A DNA stretch of 34,289 nt from contig JAQUCY010000004.1 of assembly GCA_028685975.1 (NCBI GenBank), positions 1 through 34,289 on the forward strand. The letters run 5' to 3'. The translations under genes and the position numbers were made by a program. The stretch comes from Acholeplasmataceae bacterium. Its GTDB lineage: Bacteria > Bacillota_I > Bacilli_A > Acholeplasmatales > UBA5453. Shown here one piece after another: positions 9,856 through 18,590 of the stretch. The first letter of the stretch is position 1, and each line of letters begins with the position of its first letter. Under the pieces are notes generated by a model. It was not told where the DNA came from, did not search any database, and worked only from the letters and a program-made list of their open reading frames with translations.

Positions 9856-10520
9856 TTAAAGAGTTTATTAATAATTATGAGGCTATTATGAGTGCTTTAG
9901 GTGAAACCCTGATTATGTTAGGAATCTCTATTGGGGTTGGTATGATTTTAGGGTTAATGGTTGGGATACTTATCTCCATCACAGGACCTAAAGGCTTAGG
10001 ACCCAATAAAGTGGTGCATCAAATCCTTGGGTTAGGGGTCAATATCACAAGAAGTATTCCCTTTATTTTACTGGCAATTGTGTTAATCCCTTTTACAAGA
10101 TTTGTGATAGGAAGAGCCTTTGGAACTTATGCAGCAAGTGTCCCATTAACCATTATTGCGACTGCCTTATTTGCGAGATTTACAGAACAGTCATTAAGTG
10201 AGGTTAACCCAAACATTATTAAAAGTGGTGAAGTGATGGGAGCAAGTAAGTTTCAAATCATTGTACATTTTATGTTAAAAGAGGCCATTTCTTCCTTGGT
10301 TCTAGGGTTTACTTCAGCAATTATAAGCGTGGTCTCCTATTCAACAGTAATGGGGATATTAGGCGGTGGTGGAATAGGTGATTTTGCAATCTATCACGGG
10401 TATACCTCCAATAATAGAACATTAATGTTTGTGGTGATTATCATTATGGTTATATTTGTTTCAGTGATTCAAATCACCGGTAATATTATTTCAAACAAAT
10501 TAGATAAAAGTAGAAAGTGA
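9852..10520 (+). CDS. metI: Methionine ABC transporter permease MetI-like
   Basis: 222 aa membrane protein with ITRSIPFILLAIVLIPFTR and EVMGASKFQIIVHFMLKEA (EAA loop); overlaps metN by 4 nt. Confidence 0.88.
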   Translation: MIKEFINNYEAIMSALGETLIMLGISIGVGMILGLMVGILISITGPKGLGPNKVVHQILGLGVNITRSIPFILLAIVLIPFTRFVIGRAFGTYAASVPLTIIATALFARFTEQSLSEVNPNIIKSGEVMGASKFQIIVHFMLKEAISSLVLGFTSAIISVVSYSTVMGILGGGGIGDFAIYHGYTSNNRTLMFVVIIIMVIFVSVIQITGNIISNKLDKSRK

Positions 10521-10529
10521 GTAAAAAGA

Positions 10530-11330
10530 ATGAAAAAGATAATTTTAGGATTAATAAGTGTTATTACTTTGGCAGTTTTAGCGGGGTGTAACCAAAACGA
10601 TGAAAATACACTCGTTGTTGGGGTAGTTGCCCCACCAATGAGTACCATTATAGAAATAAACAAAGAAGCGTTTGAAGCTTTAGGGTATAAATTAGAAATA
10701 AAAACATTTAACGATTATGATATTGTTAACCGTGCTTTAAATGATGGAGAAATAGACTTAAACTTTTCTCAACATGAACTATTTATGGCCGCATTTAACG
10801 CAAACTTTGACGGGACATTAGTGAAAATACAAGGTATTTATACTACCCCTAATTTCTTATATTCAAGAACCATTGAAACCATAGATGATATTAAAGAAGA
10901 TACGATTATTGGGGTTCCTAGAGAACCAATCAATTTGAACCGGGCTTTAAGATTTTTAAAACAATTAAACTTAATTACGTTTGATAAGACAGATGAAGAA
11001 AATGTGGGATTGAATGATGTGGTTAAATTAAAAGAGTTTGTTTTAGAACCCTTTGAATTAACCGCTCTCCCGCTTGCTTGGCCGGATATTGATATGGCGG
11101 TAATGTACCCATCATTTGGTCAAAGGGCTAACTTGACGATAGAAGACGATACCATAGCGGTGGAAGAAAGCATCTTACCAAAATATGATATTTCTATAGT
11201 GGGTAGAGAAGATAATAAAGATAGTCAAATCGTATTAGATTTTATTGAGATTATCACAAGTGATCGAACCAAACAATTTTTATTTGATAATTTTGGATCA
11301 ACGTACCGAGTTGTCTACGAAGATAACTAA
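10530..11330 (+). CDS. metQ: MetQ/NlpA family substrate-binding lipoprotein
   Basis: Lipobox VLAGC; VKIQGIYTTPNFLYS, IIGVPREPINLNRALRFLKQLNLI typical of NlpA/MetQ. Confidence 0.88.
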   Translation: MKKIILGLISVITLAVLAGCNQNDENTLVVGVVAPPMSTIIEINKEAFEALGYKLEIKTFNDYDIVNRALNDGEIDLNFSQHELFMAAFNANFDGTLVKIQGIYTTPNFLYSRTIETIDDIKEDTIIGVPREPINLNRALRFLKQLNLITFDKTDEENVGLNDVVKLKEFVLEPFELTALPLAWPDIDMAVMYPSFGQRANLTIEDDTIAVEESILPKYDISIVGREDNKDSQIVLDFIEIITSDRTKQFLFDNFGSTYRVVYEDN

Positions 11331-11358
11331 GATTTAAAAATACCAAAGGAGTATTTAT

Positions 11359-12294
11359 ATGAATGATTATTTAGTTTTGTTGTATTACCACTATACCTTA
11401 ATTGAAGATTTAGAAGCTTTTAGAGATACCCATCAAGCGTTTTGTGATAACCATCATCTTTTAGGTAGAATCTATGTCGCTAGAGAAGGGATTAACGGAA
11501 CCCTATCTGGTTTAAAAGAGGATGTTAAAGCTTACATGGAACATATAGAAAGAGACCCAAGATTTAAAGGAATTGTGTTTAAGGTTGATGAACACCATCA
11601 ACATGCATTTAAGAAGATGCATGTAAGGGTTAAAAAAGAATTGGTTAACTTAAGTTTAGAAGAAGATATTAACCCTAAGAAATTAACCGGTGAATATGTT
11701 GAACCAAAAGATTTTTACCAAAGAATGCTTGATCCAAATACACTTGTATTAGATGCGAGAAATGATTATGAACATCAAGTGGGTCACTTTAGAGATTCTA
11801 TTAAACCCAATGTTAGAAATTTTAGAGACTTACCAAATTGGATTAAGGAAAATAGTGAGCTTTTAAAGGGGAAAAAGATACTAACTTATTGTACAGGCGG
11901 GATTCGCTGTGAGAAGCTATCTGGCTGGTTAAAAGCGGAAGGTTATGACGATGTAGGTCAACTTAAAGGTGGAATCGTAACTTATGGTAAAGATGAGGTT
12001 GCTAAAGGTCAACTATGGGACGGTCAGTGTTATGTCTTTGATGAACGCTTAAAAGTACCCATTAATCAAGTTGAACATGTAATTGTTGGCCGTGATCATT
12101 ATGACGGAACCCCTTGTGAAAGACAACTGAACTGTTCCAACCCTGAATGTAATAAACAAATTCTAGCCTCTATAGAAAATGAAGCTAAACATTTAGGTGG
12201 ATGTAGTCCTGAATGTAGTAGACATCCAAGAAATAGATATGTAGCATCCCATCAACTTACACCAGAGGAAGTAGAAACTAGACTTAATTATTGA
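11359..12294 (+). CDS. trhO: tRNA uridine hydroxylase / rhodanese-like protein TrhO (YceA/YbfQ family)
   Basis: Acylphosphatase-like N-terminus ([16 protein letters not shown]), rhodanese loop [21 protein letters not shown]-terminal Cys cluster. Confidence 0.92.
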   Translation: MNDYLVLLYYHYTLIEDLEAFRDTHQAFCDNHHLLGRIYVAREGINGTLSGLKEDVKAYMEHIERDPRFKGIVFKVDEHHQHAFKKMHVRVKKELVNLSLEEDINPKKLTGEYVEPKDFYQRMLDPNTLVLDARNDYEHQVGHFRDSIKPNVRNFRDLPNWIKENSELLKGKKILTYCTGGIRCEKLSGWLKAEGYDDVGQLKGGIVTYGKDEVAKGQLWDGQCYVFDERLKVPINQVEHVIVGRDHYDGTPCERQLNCSNPECNKQILASIENEAKHLGGCSPECSRHPRNRYVASHQLTPEEVETRLNY

Positions 12295-12319
12295 CATCAA
12301 GTTTAAGATAAACTATAAT
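12291..12319 (+). promoter_or_regulatory. Consensus sigma-A promoter for SatD-like gene
   Basis: TTGACA (12291-12296), 17 nt spacer, TATAAT (12314-12319); the -35 overlaps the trhO stop codon. Confidence 0.8.
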
Positions 12320-12320
12320 T

Positions 12321-12380
12321 AAAGTGAACATATTTTGTTAACAAGCATTTATTGTTAATGAATATTGTTCACTTTTATTT
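12321..12380 (+). other. Long imperfect inverted repeat downstream of promoter; terminator, attenuator or operator
   Basis: Arms 12321-12344 and 12352-12375: outer 10 bp AAAGTGAACA/TGTTCACTTT and inner 7 bp TTAACAA/TTGTTAA, then TTTTATTT. Confidence 0.65.
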
Positions 12381-12397
12381 AGGAAAGTAGGGGTAAT

Positions 12398-13105
12398 ATG
12401 AACTATTATTATACAATTAAGGCAGATATTCATGCCTCAACCCAAAATAAGAAGTATCAAGACTTATCTAAGCTAGTGATGCATGTGAATGAAGATTTAG
12501 ATGGTGAGTACTCTAAGGACGATACTTTAATCAAACTCATGATTAGAAGTGGGGATGAGTTATTCGGGATTTATAGAGATCCAAAGTTATTTTTAGAAGT
12601 TTATGAAAGACTTGTTACCGAAGCTAAAACCTATAAAATACCATTATATATTGGTTTAGGGTATGGTTTAATTGATAAGGTAACTCGTGATGAACATTTA
12701 GTTAACGGCCCTTCAATATGGCAAGCAACCAAGGCTTTAGAAAGTATTGGTAAAGGGATTGGTAAATATGATGAAAAGCTTAATGCTAATATTCAAGTTA
12801 AAGTATTATTCACTGATATAGAAACTTCGAATAAAGTTTATCAAACATTATTTTACGTATTTTCAGAGAAAATCTTAAAAAGAACCAAAGAACAAAGCAT
12901 TTCAGTTAAGTTAATCAAGAAGTATCCGAATAAAAGTTATCCAGAACTCTATGATTTAATTGATCCAAATACTGTTTCTAATCAAGATGATTCTGAGAAT
13001 AAACGAATTAAGTTTACGAAGTATCTTCAAAGAGCGGAATACCATTTAGTGAATGATATGGCAAATGTCATTGCCTATAATCTAGAAAGGTTGGTAACAC
13101 TATGA
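12398..13105 (+). CDS. SatD-like protein (cyclase/palm-like N-terminal half, probable C-terminal HTH)
   Basis: TIKADIHAS, LMIRSGDELFGI, LYIGLGYGLID, VNGPSIWQATKALES; C-terminal KRIKFTKYLQRAEYHLVNDMANVIAYNLERL. Confidence 0.7.
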   Translation: MNYYYTIKADIHASTQNKKYQDLSKLVMHVNEDLDGEYSKDDTLIKLMIRSGDELFGIYRDPKLFLEVYERLVTEAKTYKIPLYIGLGYGLIDKVTRDEHLVNGPSIWQATKALESIGKGIGKYDEKLNANIQVKVLFTDIETSNKVYQTLFYVFSEKILKRTKEQSISVKLIKKYPNKSYPELYDLIDPNTVSNQDDSENKRIKFTKYLQRAEYHLVNDMANVIAYNLERLVTL

Positions 13106-13938
13106 TTGCGTTAGTATTAATATTAAGTCATCTATTAGGAGACTTTGTGTTTCAAAGTAGTAAAATGGCTGAAAACAAAGAATCAAACACCTTATATGCG
13201 TTACAACACACATTTATCCATTTAATTTTAAGCTTTTTATTAATGTTTATTGTCATGTTGATAGATTACCGGTTTGATGTTTTTAGTTGGCAAAGTATTA
13301 CGGCAGCCCTTATTACTGGTATTTCTCATTTTTTAATTGATAGACTATTAAAACCATTGCTGACAAAGTTATATAAAGGAAACTACTTTTTTATTTTTAT
13401 AACAGATCAAATTATGCATTTTTTAGTCATTGTTATCGCAGTTATGATCTTAACGCCAAATTACTGGTTTGGTAACTTGGTTGCAAGCCTTTATGGGAAT
13501 GGTGCCCTAAACAAAGAACACATTATCGGGTTAAGTTTAGCCGCTATTTTCATTTTATTAACCTCATTTACGGGTCAACTTATTTCAAAATTGTTTATGA
13601 GTTTAAACCAAGAAAATGATGTTGAATCTAAAGAAATTAAAATTATTACTAAAGAATCTAAAGGGGTTAAAGAAGAAATCCGTGAAAGTATCATCTACCC
13701 AACAGTAGAGGTTAATGATTATGGGAAATGGATTGGGTATTTTGAAAGAATTATTATATTTACTTTAATTATTTTAGGGGCTTATGAAGGCATTTTAATT
13801 GTGGTAGCGTTAAAAACATTCTCGAGATTTAAACAACTAAATGAAAAGACATTTGTTGAAAAATATCTTCTTGGAACGCTATTTAGCGTCATGATGGCGC
13901 TATTGCTGGGTGTTTTGTTTGGCTTAATTATAAAGTAA
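13102..13938 (+). CDS. DUF3307-like integral membrane protein
   Basis: HLLGDFVFQSSKMAENK, LQHTFIHL, SHFLIDRLLK, TDQIMHFLV; overlaps upstream gene by 4 nt (ATGA). Confidence 0.8.
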   Translation: MIALVLILSHLLGDFVFQSSKMAENKESNTLYALQHTFIHLILSFLLMFIVMLIDYRFDVFSWQSITAALITGISHFLIDRLLKPLLTKLYKGNYFFIFITDQIMHFLVIVIAVMILTPNYWFGNLVASLYGNGALNKEHIIGLSLAAIFILLTSFTGQLISKLFMSLNQENDVESKEIKIITKESKGVKEEIRESIIYPTVEVNDYGKWIGYFERIIIFTLIILGAYEGILIVVALKTFSRFKQLNEKTFVEKYLLGTLFSVMMALLLGVLFGLIIK

Positions 13939-14014
13939 GTATATTGAAAAAACCTCATCTTATATTTTGGGGCAAATTATAAAATTAGAATAAGATTTAC
14001 ATAAAGTTACATTT

Positions 14015-14070
14015 AAAAAGAAAAATTATGTGATTGATAAGATTAACTCTGCCATAATTTTTCTTTTTTT
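14015..14070 (+). terminator. Inverted repeat with T-tract, probable terminator of the DUF3307 transcript
   Basis: Perfect 16-bp arms AAAAAGAAAAATTATG (14015-14030) / CATAATTTTTCTTTTT (14053-14068). Confidence 0.55.
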
Positions 14071-14071
14071 C

Positions 14072-14100
14072 TTGTATTAATTGTTTATACCCTCTATAAA
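14072..14100 (+). promoter_or_regulatory. Candidate promoter of the acc-fab-bio operon
   Basis: TTGTAT (14072-14077), 17 nt spacer, TATAAA (14095-14100). Confidence 0.5.
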
Positions 14101-14194
14101 TGGTATTTTTAGAACATGTACTTTTTCAAAAACCGCTTAATAAAGGTATTATTTAAAAGTAACATCACTATTTATATAAATAAAGAGGTATATT

Positions 14195-14626
14195 ATGACG
14201 ATAAAAGAACTCCAAAGTTTAATTAAAGAAATAGAAAATTCACCGTTAATGACATTAGAATTAGAAACAGGTGATTTTAAACTTAAACTATCCAAAAATA
14301 AATTTGAACCCGTAGAAAAAATCCAAGAACCGACCCCTCAAGTGGTTGAGCCTTCAAAAGTGGCTGAACCAACCCTGATAAAAAAAGAAGAAAGCTTGGT
14401 TATTAAATCACCTTTAGTGGGGACATTTTATGCATCCCCAACTATTAACGGTAATCCTTATGTTGAGGTAGGTCAACCTGTTAAAAAGGGACAAGTGGTT
14501 TGTATTGTAGAGGCGATGAAAATCATGAATGAAATCACTTCACCGCATACCGGTATTGTTAAAGAAGTATTAGTTAAGAATGGGGATATCGTTGGTTATG
14601 ACGATATCATCATGGTTATTGAATAA
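14195..14626 (+). CDS. accB: Acetyl-CoA carboxylase biotin carboxyl carrier protein
   Basis: SPLVGTFYASP and biotinylation motif EAMKIMNE. Confidence 0.96.
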   Translation: MTIKELQSLIKEIENSPLMTLELETGDFKLKLSKNKFEPVEKIQEPTPQVVEPSKVAEPTLIKKEESLVIKSPLVGTFYASPTINGNPYVEVGQPVKKGQVVCIVEAMKIMNEITSPHTGIVKEVLVKNGDIVGYDDIIMVIE

Positions 14627-14627
14627 T

Positions 14628-15992
14628 ATGAAAAACAAAATATTAATTGCGAATAGAGGGGAGATTGCTGTAAGAATTATTCGGGCAGCAAAAGAACTTG
14701 GAATTGGAACGGTTAGTGTTTATTCAAGTGCAGATAAAGATGCGCTTCATGTAAAACTAGCCGATGAAGCTATTTGTATTGGTTCTGAAAGAAGTAAAGA
14801 ATCGTATTTAAATATGAATCGTGTTTTATCTGCAGCTATTGCTACAGGTTGTAATAGTATCCATCCCGGATACGGTTTTTTAAGTGAGAATGCGGCTTTT
14901 GTCGAAATGGTTGAAAGTTGTCAAATCAAATTTATTGGTCCAAGCGCTGAAACCATTAGACAAATCGGTGATAAAAGTACCGCAAGAAAAATTGCCAAAG
15001 ATTTGGGTGTACCGGTTGTCGAAGGTAGCGATGGGATTATTGATACGGCCAAAGAAGCCACTAAAATAGCTAAAAAGATTGGCTATCCCGTTATGATTAA
15101 AGCCACCTTAGGTGGTGGAGGAAAAGGAATATCGATTGCCTATAACAGTGATGAGCTAGAACAATTATTTGAAAAAACACAATTAGAAGCGATGTCATCT
15201 TTTGGTGACAAATCCTTATACATTGAAAAGTTTATTGAATCGCCTAAACATATTGAAATTCAAATATTAGCCGATACATTTGGAAATGTCGTCCATTTGT
15301 TTGAAAGAGATTGTTCGGTTCAAAGAAGAAATCAAAAGATGATTGAAGAAGCACCTTCTCCAGTATTGAACTCAACCCTTAGAAAAAAGATTGGTCAAAG
15401 CGCAGTTAAACTAGCCAAAGCCATTAAGTATGAGGGGGCAGGGACTATGGAGTTTTTAGTGGATTCTAAAGGGGATTATTACTTTATTGAGATGAACACT
15501 AGAATTCAAGTCGAACACCCAGTAACAGAGATGATTACCGGGGTAGATTTACTGAAAGAACAAATTAGTATTGCTTATGGTAAACCAATTAGTTTTAAAC
15601 AACAAAGCTTAAAGATTTTAGGACATTCAATCGAATGTCGTATTAACGCAGAAGATGCCTTAAATGGATTTATGCCTACACCAGGAAAGATTACGAACAT
15701 TATTTTTCCAGGTGGAAACGGTGTGAGAATTGATACACATATCTATCCTGGGTATGTTGTGCCTATTTATTATGATTCGATGTTAGCGAAACTGATAGTG
15801 GTTGCCAAAACTAGGAAAGAAGCGATTAAGAAAATGCGTGTTACCTTAGAAGGTTTTATGATTGAAGGTATCGAGACTAATATAGAATACCAATACATGA
15901 TCATGCATGAAATGGAATTCATTAAAGGTACTTATGATACTAGCTTTATTAATCGATTTAATAAACGATTGGAGGAAAGAAAACTTGAATGA
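14628..15992 (+). CDS. accC: Acetyl-CoA carboxylase biotin carboxylase subunit
   Basis: MKNKILIANRGEIAVRIIRA, GGGGKGI, EMNTRIQVEHPVTEMITGVDL. True start 14628, not 14580. Confidence 0.97.
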   Translation: MKNKILIANRGEIAVRIIRAAKELGIGTVSVYSSADKDALHVKLADEAICIGSERSKESYLNMNRVLSAAIATGCNSIHPGYGFLSENAAFVEMVESCQIKFIGPSAETIRQIGDKSTARKIAKDLGVPVVEGSDGIIDTAKEATKIAKKIGYPVMIKATLGGGGKGISIAYNSDELEQLFEKTQLEAMSSFGDKSLYIEKFIESPKHIEIQILADTFGNVVHLFERDCSVQRRNQKMIEEAPSPVLNSTLRKKIGQSAVKLAKAIKYEGAGTMEFLVDSKGDYYFIEMNTRIQVEHPVTEMITGVDLLKEQISIAYGKPISFKQQSLKILGHSIECRINAEDALNGFMPTPGKITNIIFPGGNGVRIDTHIYPGYVVPIYYDSMLAKLIVVAKTRKEAIKKMRVTLEGFMIEGIETNIEYQYMIMHEMEFIKGTYDTSFINRFNKRLEERKLE

Positions 15993-16860
15993 TTTTATTT
16001 CACAAAGAAAAGACAAATTAAAACTATTTAAGGAATTGATTTCAAAAAAAGAATCAACTAACCCTATTGATATCCCAGAAGGGTTATTTTTAAAGTGTGA
16101 TGGTTGTGGGGAGGTCATCTATGAAAAAGAATTGGAGCTTAACAACAGTGTCTGCCCAACCTGTGATTATCATTTTAGAATAGATGCGAATAAGAGAATT
16201 GAACTGATTACAGATAAAAACACGTTCAAACCTTATTTTAAGGATATTTCATCGTTAAACCCATTAAATATGCCTGATTACAATAAAAAACTAGAAGTTG
16301 CGAAAAAAAACACTAAATTGAATGAAGCATTTGTTTGTGGAATTGCGAATATTGAAGGAATATCTTGTGCCATCGGTGTACTAGATAGTTCATTTATGAT
16401 GGGGTCAATGGGGAGCGCTGTTGGTGAAAAGGTTACCAAACTTATAGAACTCTCGATTGAAAAAATGTTACCGTTAGTTATTTTTACGGCTTCAGGCGGT
16501 GCTAGAATGCAAGAAGGAATACTATCCTTAATGCAGATGGCTAAAACCAGTGGTGCTTTGTATTACCATAATCAACAGGGCTTACTTTATATAAGTGTAC
16601 TCACAAACCCAACCACTGGTGGGGTTGCGGCAAGTTTTGCCTCGTTAGGTGATATTAATATTGCTGAAAAATCTTCTTTAATTGGATTTGCAGGACCGCG
16701 GGTGATTAAACAAACAATTAACCAAGATTTACCACCACATTTTCAAACGGCTGAATTTCAATTAGATAAAGGTCAAGTTGATTTAGTGGTTAAAAGAACT
16801 GAATTAAAACAAACAATTGGAACTCTGCTTAAGATGCATCGGAGAACTATCTATGCGTGA
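15985..16860 (+). CDS. accD: Acetyl-CoA carboxylase carboxyltransferase subunit beta
   Basis: Zn finger CDGC...CPTC, TASGGARMQEG, NPTTGGVAASFASLGD. Likely TTG start at 15985 with SD GGAGGA (15971-15976). Confidence 0.95.
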   Translation: MNDFISQRKDKLKLFKELISKKESTNPIDIPEGLFLKCDGCGEVIYEKELELNNSVCPTCDYHFRIDANKRIELITDKNTFKPYFKDISSLNPLNMPDYNKKLEVAKKNTKLNEAFVCGIANIEGISCAIGVLDSSFMMGSMGSAVGEKVTKLIELSIEKMLPLVIFTASGGARMQEGILSLMQMAKTSGALYYHNQQGLLYISVLTNPTTGGVAASFASLGDINIAEKSSLIGFAGPRVIKQTINQDLPPHFQTAEFQLDKGQVDLVVKRTELKQTIGTLLKMHRRTIYA

Positions 16861-17671
16861 TGCATGGGAAATTGTTAAACTTGCCAGACATCCAAAAAGA
16901 CCTACCAGTCAAGATTTGATTGATTATCTATTTGAAGATTTTATCGAACTTAAAGGTGACCGGTTATATCAAGATGACACTTCAATTATCGGTGGAATTG
17001 GTACTTTAGAGAGTCAAGCTATCACCGTGATTGCTGAAGAAAAAGGAACAGACACAAACTCAAAGATTCAAAGAAACTTTGGAATGCCACATCCAGAAGG
17101 ATACCGTAAAGCGATTCGTTTAATGAAACAAGCTGAAAAGTTTAATAGACCAATTTTAACGATCATTGATACGCCTGGCGCTTATCCAGGTGTTGGAGCG
17201 GAAGAACGTGGTCAAGCTCAAGCCATCGCTTATAACCTTTACGCAATGATGGGGCTTAAGACACCAATCATCACTTTGGTATTAAGTGAGGGTGGTTCTG
17301 GTGGTGCTTTAGCGATTGGTGTGGGAGATAAAGTGTTCATGTTTGAAAACAGTGTCTTTGCGATATTATCGCCAGAAGGATTCGCATCAATCCTATATAA
17401 AGATTCGAGTTTAGCCAGTCAAGCAGCGAATTTAATGAAATTAACTGCCTTTGATTTAAAAGAATTAAATATTATCGATGAAATTATTTTTGAAGGTACA
17501 GGTTTACATGAAGATAAGATCGTTGGATATAAAAACTTAAAGAAAATAATAAAAAGTACGTTTAAAACGTTATCTAAAATACCGATTGATGAATTATTGA
17601 AGAATAGATATGAAAGATATCGAAAGATAGGCGTTTATTTAGAAGGAGTAGAAGATGAATCAAATGTTTAA
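16853..17671 (+). CDS. accA: Acetyl-CoA carboxylase carboxyltransferase subunit alpha
   Basis: RHPKRPTSQDLIDYLFEDFIELKGDR, IDTPGAYPGVGAEERGQA, SEGGSGGALAIGVGD. Start 16853 with SD ggag. Confidence 0.96.
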   Translation: MRDAWEIVKLARHPKRPTSQDLIDYLFEDFIELKGDRLYQDDTSIIGGIGTLESQAITVIAEEKGTDTNSKIQRNFGMPHPEGYRKAIRLMKQAEKFNRPILTIIDTPGAYPGVGAEERGQAQAIAYNLYAMMGLKTPIITLVLSEGGSGGALAIGVGDKVFMFENSVFAILSPEGFASILYKDSSLASQAANLMKLTAFDLKELNIIDEIIFEGTGLHEDKIVGYKNLKKIIKSTFKTLSKIPIDELLKNRYERYRKIGVYLEGVEDESNV

Positions 17672-18578
17672 AATAATAGGGTCTGGTAAATATGTACCAA
17701 AGACCATTATTACTAACGAAGATTTAGAAAAAATGGTTGAAACAACCAATGATTGGATCATCAGCAGAACAGGGATTAAAGAGAGAAGAAAGGCTGTTAA
17801 TGAAACTTGTAGTGACCTAGCTTATTATGCTTCTAAAGAAGCGATTAAGAATGCAAATATTCAACCTGATGAGATTGATTTAATAGTGGTTGCGACAATT
17901 ACAGGTGATCAAAAGACGCCTTCTGTCGCAAACATGGTTCAAGGCAAACTTGGAATTACGACATCAGTGATGAGTTTTGATATTAATGCTGCATGTACTG
18001 GATTTGTTTATGGGTTAGAAATTGCCTCAAGGATGTTAGATGGTAAAAGATTTAAAAAAGCATTGGTAATTGGAAGTGAAAAGTTAACGGAGATAACTGA
18101 TTACACTGATAGAAATACGTGTGTCTTATTTGGAGATGGTGCTGGTGCCGTAGTGATTGATTATGATGATACGGTAAAACCATCCTACTTTTATAATGGG
18201 GCTAAACCTGACACCAATGATACTTTATTGGTTAAAAAGTATATCGAGATGGAAGGTAAGAAAGTGTATGTGTTTGCGGTAGATATAATTCAAAAAAGCA
18301 TCATAGAAGTATTAAAACAAGCAAATCTTACTTTAAACGATATTGATAACATTATTCCCCATCAAGCCAATGAACGAATCATTCAGTCGGTGGCTAAATC
18401 ACTGAATATTCCCATGAATAAATTTAGTATGAATATCGAATCTTATGGTAACACAAGTGCTGCCAGTATTCCCTTATTATTAGCTGAATATATCGCAAGT
18501 GGTCATAAAAATGAGACCATATTGTTAGTTGGTTTTGGTGGTGGGTTTACTTATGGGGCAGCCATACTATATATATGA
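17655..18578 (+). CDS. fabH: 3-oxoacyl-ACP synthase III (FabH)
   Basis: ISRTGIKERR, AACTGFVYGL, PHQANERI, YGNTSAASIP catalytic triad. Confidence 0.96.
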   Translation: MNQMFKIIGSGKYVPKTIITNEDLEKMVETTNDWIISRTGIKERRKAVNETCSDLAYYASKEAIKNANIQPDEIDLIVVATITGDQKTPSVANMVQGKLGITTSVMSFDINAACTGFVYGLEIASRMLDGKRFKKALVIGSEKLTEITDYTDRNTCVLFGDGAGAVVIDYDDTVKPSYFYNGAKPDTNDTLLVKKYIEMEGKKVYVFAVDIIQKSIIEVLKQANLTLNDIDNIIPHQANERIIQSVAKSLNIPMNKFSMNIESYGNTSAASIPLLLAEYIASGHKNETILLVGFGGGFTYGAAILYI

Positions 18579-18590
18579 AATGGAGAACTT

